DNA of 17,941 nucleotides from an uncultured Eubacterium sp. (GTDB lineage: Bacteria > Bacillota > Clostridia > Oscillospirales > Acutalibacteraceae), in NCBI GenBank assembly GCA_910577215.1, contig CAJTMQ010000034.1, positions 1 to 17,941 on the forward strand, written 5' to 3'. The notes under the pieces were generated by a model. That model was given only the letters and a program-made list of their open reading frames with translations, made no database searches and had not been told where the DNA came from. Position 1 is the stretch's first letter. Every line of letters begins with the position of its first letter. The translations under genes were made by a program, and so were the position numbers. Of this stretch, positions 16,247 through 17,941 are shown piece by piece.

Positions 16247-17389
16247 GTGATGGAAAACATTGACAATAAAATTGAAGAGCATTCCTATGAGGTGGAATTT
16301 TTAAACTGCACGGTTGATAAAGCGGATGATTTTAAAATCATTGATTCGGACAGCCACTTCGCTGATTTCGCGGGAATTCATCCCTCCAAAATCAAGCAGG
16401 GAAAATTATTTCTGCGGGATATTTTAAAGCCGGCGGACAGGGATTTTGTTTTTAAAAAGATATGTAAAAAGAATACAAAATACGTTTACATAGATTTTGA
16501 TATATTGGATAAAAATAATGAGCCCGTTTTTATTCACTGCTCAGCTAAGAATTATGAAAATTCAACACTTTGCCGCCTTGTTTTTGCAGATGTTTCAAAA
16601 AGCCGTGAAAAGAACAGGAAGCTTAAAGAGAAGGCAACAGAGGCAAATTATCTTATAGACCTTGTTGCAGGCGGTGTTTGTCTTTTTAAGGTAACACCCG
16701 AAATGCACTTTGATGTAATTTATATGAATGATGCCTGCTGCAGACTTTTCGGCACAACAAAGGAAAGTTATAAAGAGCGTGTTTACAGAATTGACGAGCT
16801 TATGCACCCGAAGGATAAAACCATTGTCTATCAGGCAATCGGCAGGGCAATGGCAACGGGTGAACCGCTTGACCTTGAATACAGGGTTATGACGCACCGT
16901 GATGAATTTATATGGTGCAAATGCAATGCCGCCGTGCAGAAATATGATGAAGACGGCAGCCCGATTTTTCACGCAATATTTACTGATATAACAAGAATAA
17001 AAACGGCTGAAAAAAGAGCTGACGAAGCAAATGAAAAGCTGATAAACCTGCTTGAAAATTTAACGGGAGCAATATTTTTCGCAAGCCTTGAAAAGCCGTT
17101 TTTAACCGATTATATCAGCGGAGATTTTGTAAGGCTGATAGGCTATTCAAGAGATGAATTTGAACAGCGATTCGGCAACGATTTAAGCAAGCTGATCGGT
17201 GAAAATTCAAAGGAGCTTGAAAAATCAATAAAAGCACAGGTTTCAAAGGGCGGAAGAGCCGAAATTACATACAAAATAAACGCACGCGGTGCACGCAAGG
17301 CACTTGTGCGTGACATAAGAAAGCTTGTTACCCAGCAGGACGGAACGCAAACTTTGATTTGTGAGCTGGAAGAAATGAGCAATCAATAA
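16247..17389 (+). CDS. Triple-PAS sensor protein without output domain
   Basis: A 380-residue soluble protein made of three PAS-like domains, roughly 15-116, 136-250 and 269-376, joined by charged helices (SREKNRKLKEKATEAN and IKTAEKRADEANEKL). PAS2 is the clearest, with DVIYMNDACCRLFG, a PAC-type strand pair around LEYRVMTHRDEFIWCKCNA and the closing FTDITRIK. Each domain ends in a strand like VFADVS, FTDITR or ICELEE. There is no GGDEF, EAL, histidine kinase, HTH or membrane segment. The ligand is unknown. The reading frame ends normally and a terminator follows in 14 bases, so it is not visibly truncated. The start may be GTG 16247 or ATG 16250; AAGGGG lies 12 bases before the GTG. It might signal through a partner protein, or be what is left of a PAS-GGDEF protein. 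Confidence 0.82.
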   Translation: MMENIDNKIEEHSYEVEFLNCTVDKADDFKIIDSDSHFADFAGIHPSKIKQGKLFLRDILKPADRDFVFKKICKKNTKYVYIDFDILDKNNEPVFIHCSAKNYENSTLCRLVFADVSKSREKNRKLKEKATEANYLIDLVAGGVCLFKVTPEMHFDVIYMNDACCRLFGTTKESYKERVYRIDELMHPKDKTIVYQAIGRAMATGEPLDLEYRVMTHRDEFIWCKCNAAVQKYDEDGSPIFHAIFTDITRIKTAEKRADEANEKLINLLENLTGAIFFASLEKPFLTDYISGDFVRLIGYSRDEFEQRFGNDLSKLIGENSKELEKSIKAQVSKGGRAEITYKINARGARKALVRDIRKLVTQQDGTQTLICELEEMSNQ

Positions 17390-17402
17390 TTTAAAATGAT
17401 TA

Positions 17403-17433
17403 AGGGAGAGCAGAGTGCTCTCCCTATTTTTTT
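17403..17433 (+). terminator. Intrinsic terminator after the PAS gene
   Basis: AGGGAGAGCA (17403-17412) pairs with TGCTCTCCCT (17416-17425) around a 3-base loop, followed by ATTTTTTT. It shares the GGAGAGC stem core with the terminator at 3061. Confidence 0.85.
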
Positions 17434-17471
17434 ATATTCTTTTACAAAAGAATCCAGATTTCCGCTATCGC
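17434..17471 (+). repeat. Repeat module, 5' part, second copy
   Basis: ATTCTTTT-ac-AAAAGAAT hairpin followed by TCCGCTATCGC at 17461-17471, matching 3094-3129 in order and spacing. The rest of the module resumes only at 17649. Confidence 0.65.
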
Positions 17472-17648
17472 GGAGGGATGTTACTTTCTTTCTATCTAAA
17501 AGAAAGTAACCAAAGAAAACGATTCAAGGGGGTTCGTTTGCGACCGCTCGCAGTGCGAGATGAAGGGAGCAATAAGAACCGGCAGCGGTCAAAATTTTAA
17601 AGCACATTTATGTGTGCATAAAATTTTGGGATACCGCAACTGAGCAGG
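17472..17648 (+). repeat. Hairpin-rich block between two TCCGCTATCGC copies
   Basis: About 177 bases with nested inverted repeats. TTACTTTCTTT (17481-17491) pairs with 17499-17509. GGTTC (17531-17535) can pair with GAACC (17576-17580). GACCGCT (17542-17548) can pair with AGCGGTC (17584-17590). CTCGC (17547-17551) pairs with GCGAG (17555-17559). CAAAATTTTA (17590-17599) pairs with 17619-17628, enclosed by GCGGT and ACCGC. The block is absent from the first copy of the module at 3119. No convincing ORF. Confidence 0.6.
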
Positions 17649-17724
17649 TCCGCTATCGCTTCCAAGTCCCCTTGAAAATCCCCTCTGCTTCGTGCGGCGG
17701 CGCACATTGCGCACTCGCCGCAGG
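17649..17724 (+). repeat. Repeat module, 3' part, second copy
   Basis: It begins with TCCGCTATCGC and matches 3119-3190 with substitutions. Its 3' half folds well: GCGGCG pairs with CGCCGC around an inner GCGCA/TGCGC. It abuts the start of ncRNA unit B. Confidence 0.65.
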
Positions 17725-17734
17725 GAATGCATTA

Positions 17735-17763
17735 TTGACGAAATACTTTTGTTATGATATACT
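17735..17763 (+). promoter_or_regulatory. Promoter of ncRNA copy B
   Basis: TTGACG (17735-17740), a 17-base spacer and TATACT (17758-17763). Identical boxes and spacing to copy A although the spacers differ in part. Confidence 0.8.
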
Positions 17764-17769
17764 GAATTT

Positions 17770-17938
17770 GCGAAACAAATAAAATTGAACATATCATATT
17801 GTAGGCGTGTTTTTTTCTTTGGTAAAAATGCATGCTCTAATTCACACGCCACTTTTGTGATATGTGTTTTATTTGTTTCGCAGCAATCGGAGCAATGCGT
17901 TTTTCGTGCGTGGCTTCGGCTGCGCACTTTTTTATTTT
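17770..17938 (+). ncRNA. Unrecognised structured ncRNA or leader, copy B
   Basis: The second copy of the RNA unit, in opposite orientation to copy A. The main stem is 17769-17784 with 17867-17882 (16 bp, perfect), then 17789-17796 with 17858-17865 (8 bp) and 17804-17810 with 17844-17850 (7 bp). The apical loop segment AAAAATGCATGCTC (17824-17837) can pair with 17890-17904 as 10 bp (one wobble), a one-base bulge and 4 bp, the same layout as in copy A. Arm sequences differ almost wholly from copy A, while promoter, loop core, the CAGCAATCGG segment and the terminator are conserved. The downstream neighbour is outside the window. Confidence 0.75.
17906..17938 (+). terminator. Terminator of ncRNA copy B, TTCG loop
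   Basis: GTGCGTGGC (17906-17914), TTCG loop and GCTGCGCAC (17919-17927), followed by TTTTTTATTTT. The window ends three bases later in AGG, the same bases that begin the ribosome site of the small ORF behind copy A. Confidence 0.85.
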
Positions 17939-17941
17939 AGG

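Noticed and set aside
17472..17648. CRISPR array
   Set aside because: The repeats are inverted and nested, not regularly spaced direct repeats, and there are no cas genes.
17589..17927. 112-residue minus-strand ORF across the repeat and ncRNA copy B
   Set aside because: It runs antisense through the promoter, hairpin and terminator of the RNA unit and has a low-complexity, Arg/Lys/Cys-rich product with no family features.

Overview
The window looks like chromosomal DNA of a low-GC, Gram-positive anaerobe, most likely a gut clostridium of the Oscillospiraceae/Ruminococcus type. This is inferred from AT-rich intergenic regions, AGGAG ribosome-binding sites, SigA-type promoters, the clostridial long PurL with a fused glutaminase, and a maltodextrin-type ABC operon with amylomaltase. 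The species cannot be fixed from the sequence.

Layout. 1-830: pduL-type phosphate acyltransferase on the minus strand, bounded by a strong 13-bp hairpin terminator, with a promoter overlapping the divergent promoter of the next gene. 840-3091 (plus): a family-4 Fe-S uracil-DNA glycosylase, then a 544-residue beta-helix protein of the GH110 alpha-1,3-galactosidase type without a signal peptide, then a terminator. 3092-3686: repeat DNA, an unrecognised 80-residue ORF (minus), and just upstream of it a compact non-coding RNA unit. 3744-9553 (minus): a five-gene operon read as lipoprotein binding protein, two permeases, ABC ATPase, amylomaltase. It would import and process alpha-glucan oligosaccharides. 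9629-12174 (minus): metY and an ApgM-family gene that may be a homoserine kinase. 12255-16016 (minus): purL. 16247-17433 (plus): a three-PAS protein with no output domain, and its terminator. 17434-17941: a mosaic of repeats and hairpins, ending in a second, inverted copy of the RNA unit.

The most interesting signal is this pair of RNA units (3475-3675 minus; 17735-17941 plus). Each has a near-consensus promoter (TTGACG, 17-base spacer, TATACT), a predicted RNA of about 165 nt starting at the foot of a long hairpin, an intrinsic terminator with a TTCG loop, and, for the first copy, a ribosome-binding site and small ORF directly after it. Promoter, apical loop and terminator are conserved. The hairpin arms have almost completely different sequences in the two copies yet remain complementary. 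A second set of compensating changes supports a 14-bp pseudoknot, with a one-base bulge in the same place, between the apical loop and the region before the terminator. I do not recognise this RNA as a known family.

The remaining genes are housekeeping or ordinary sugar metabolism. There is no CRISPR array, rRNA, tRNA, phage gene or recognisable transposase.
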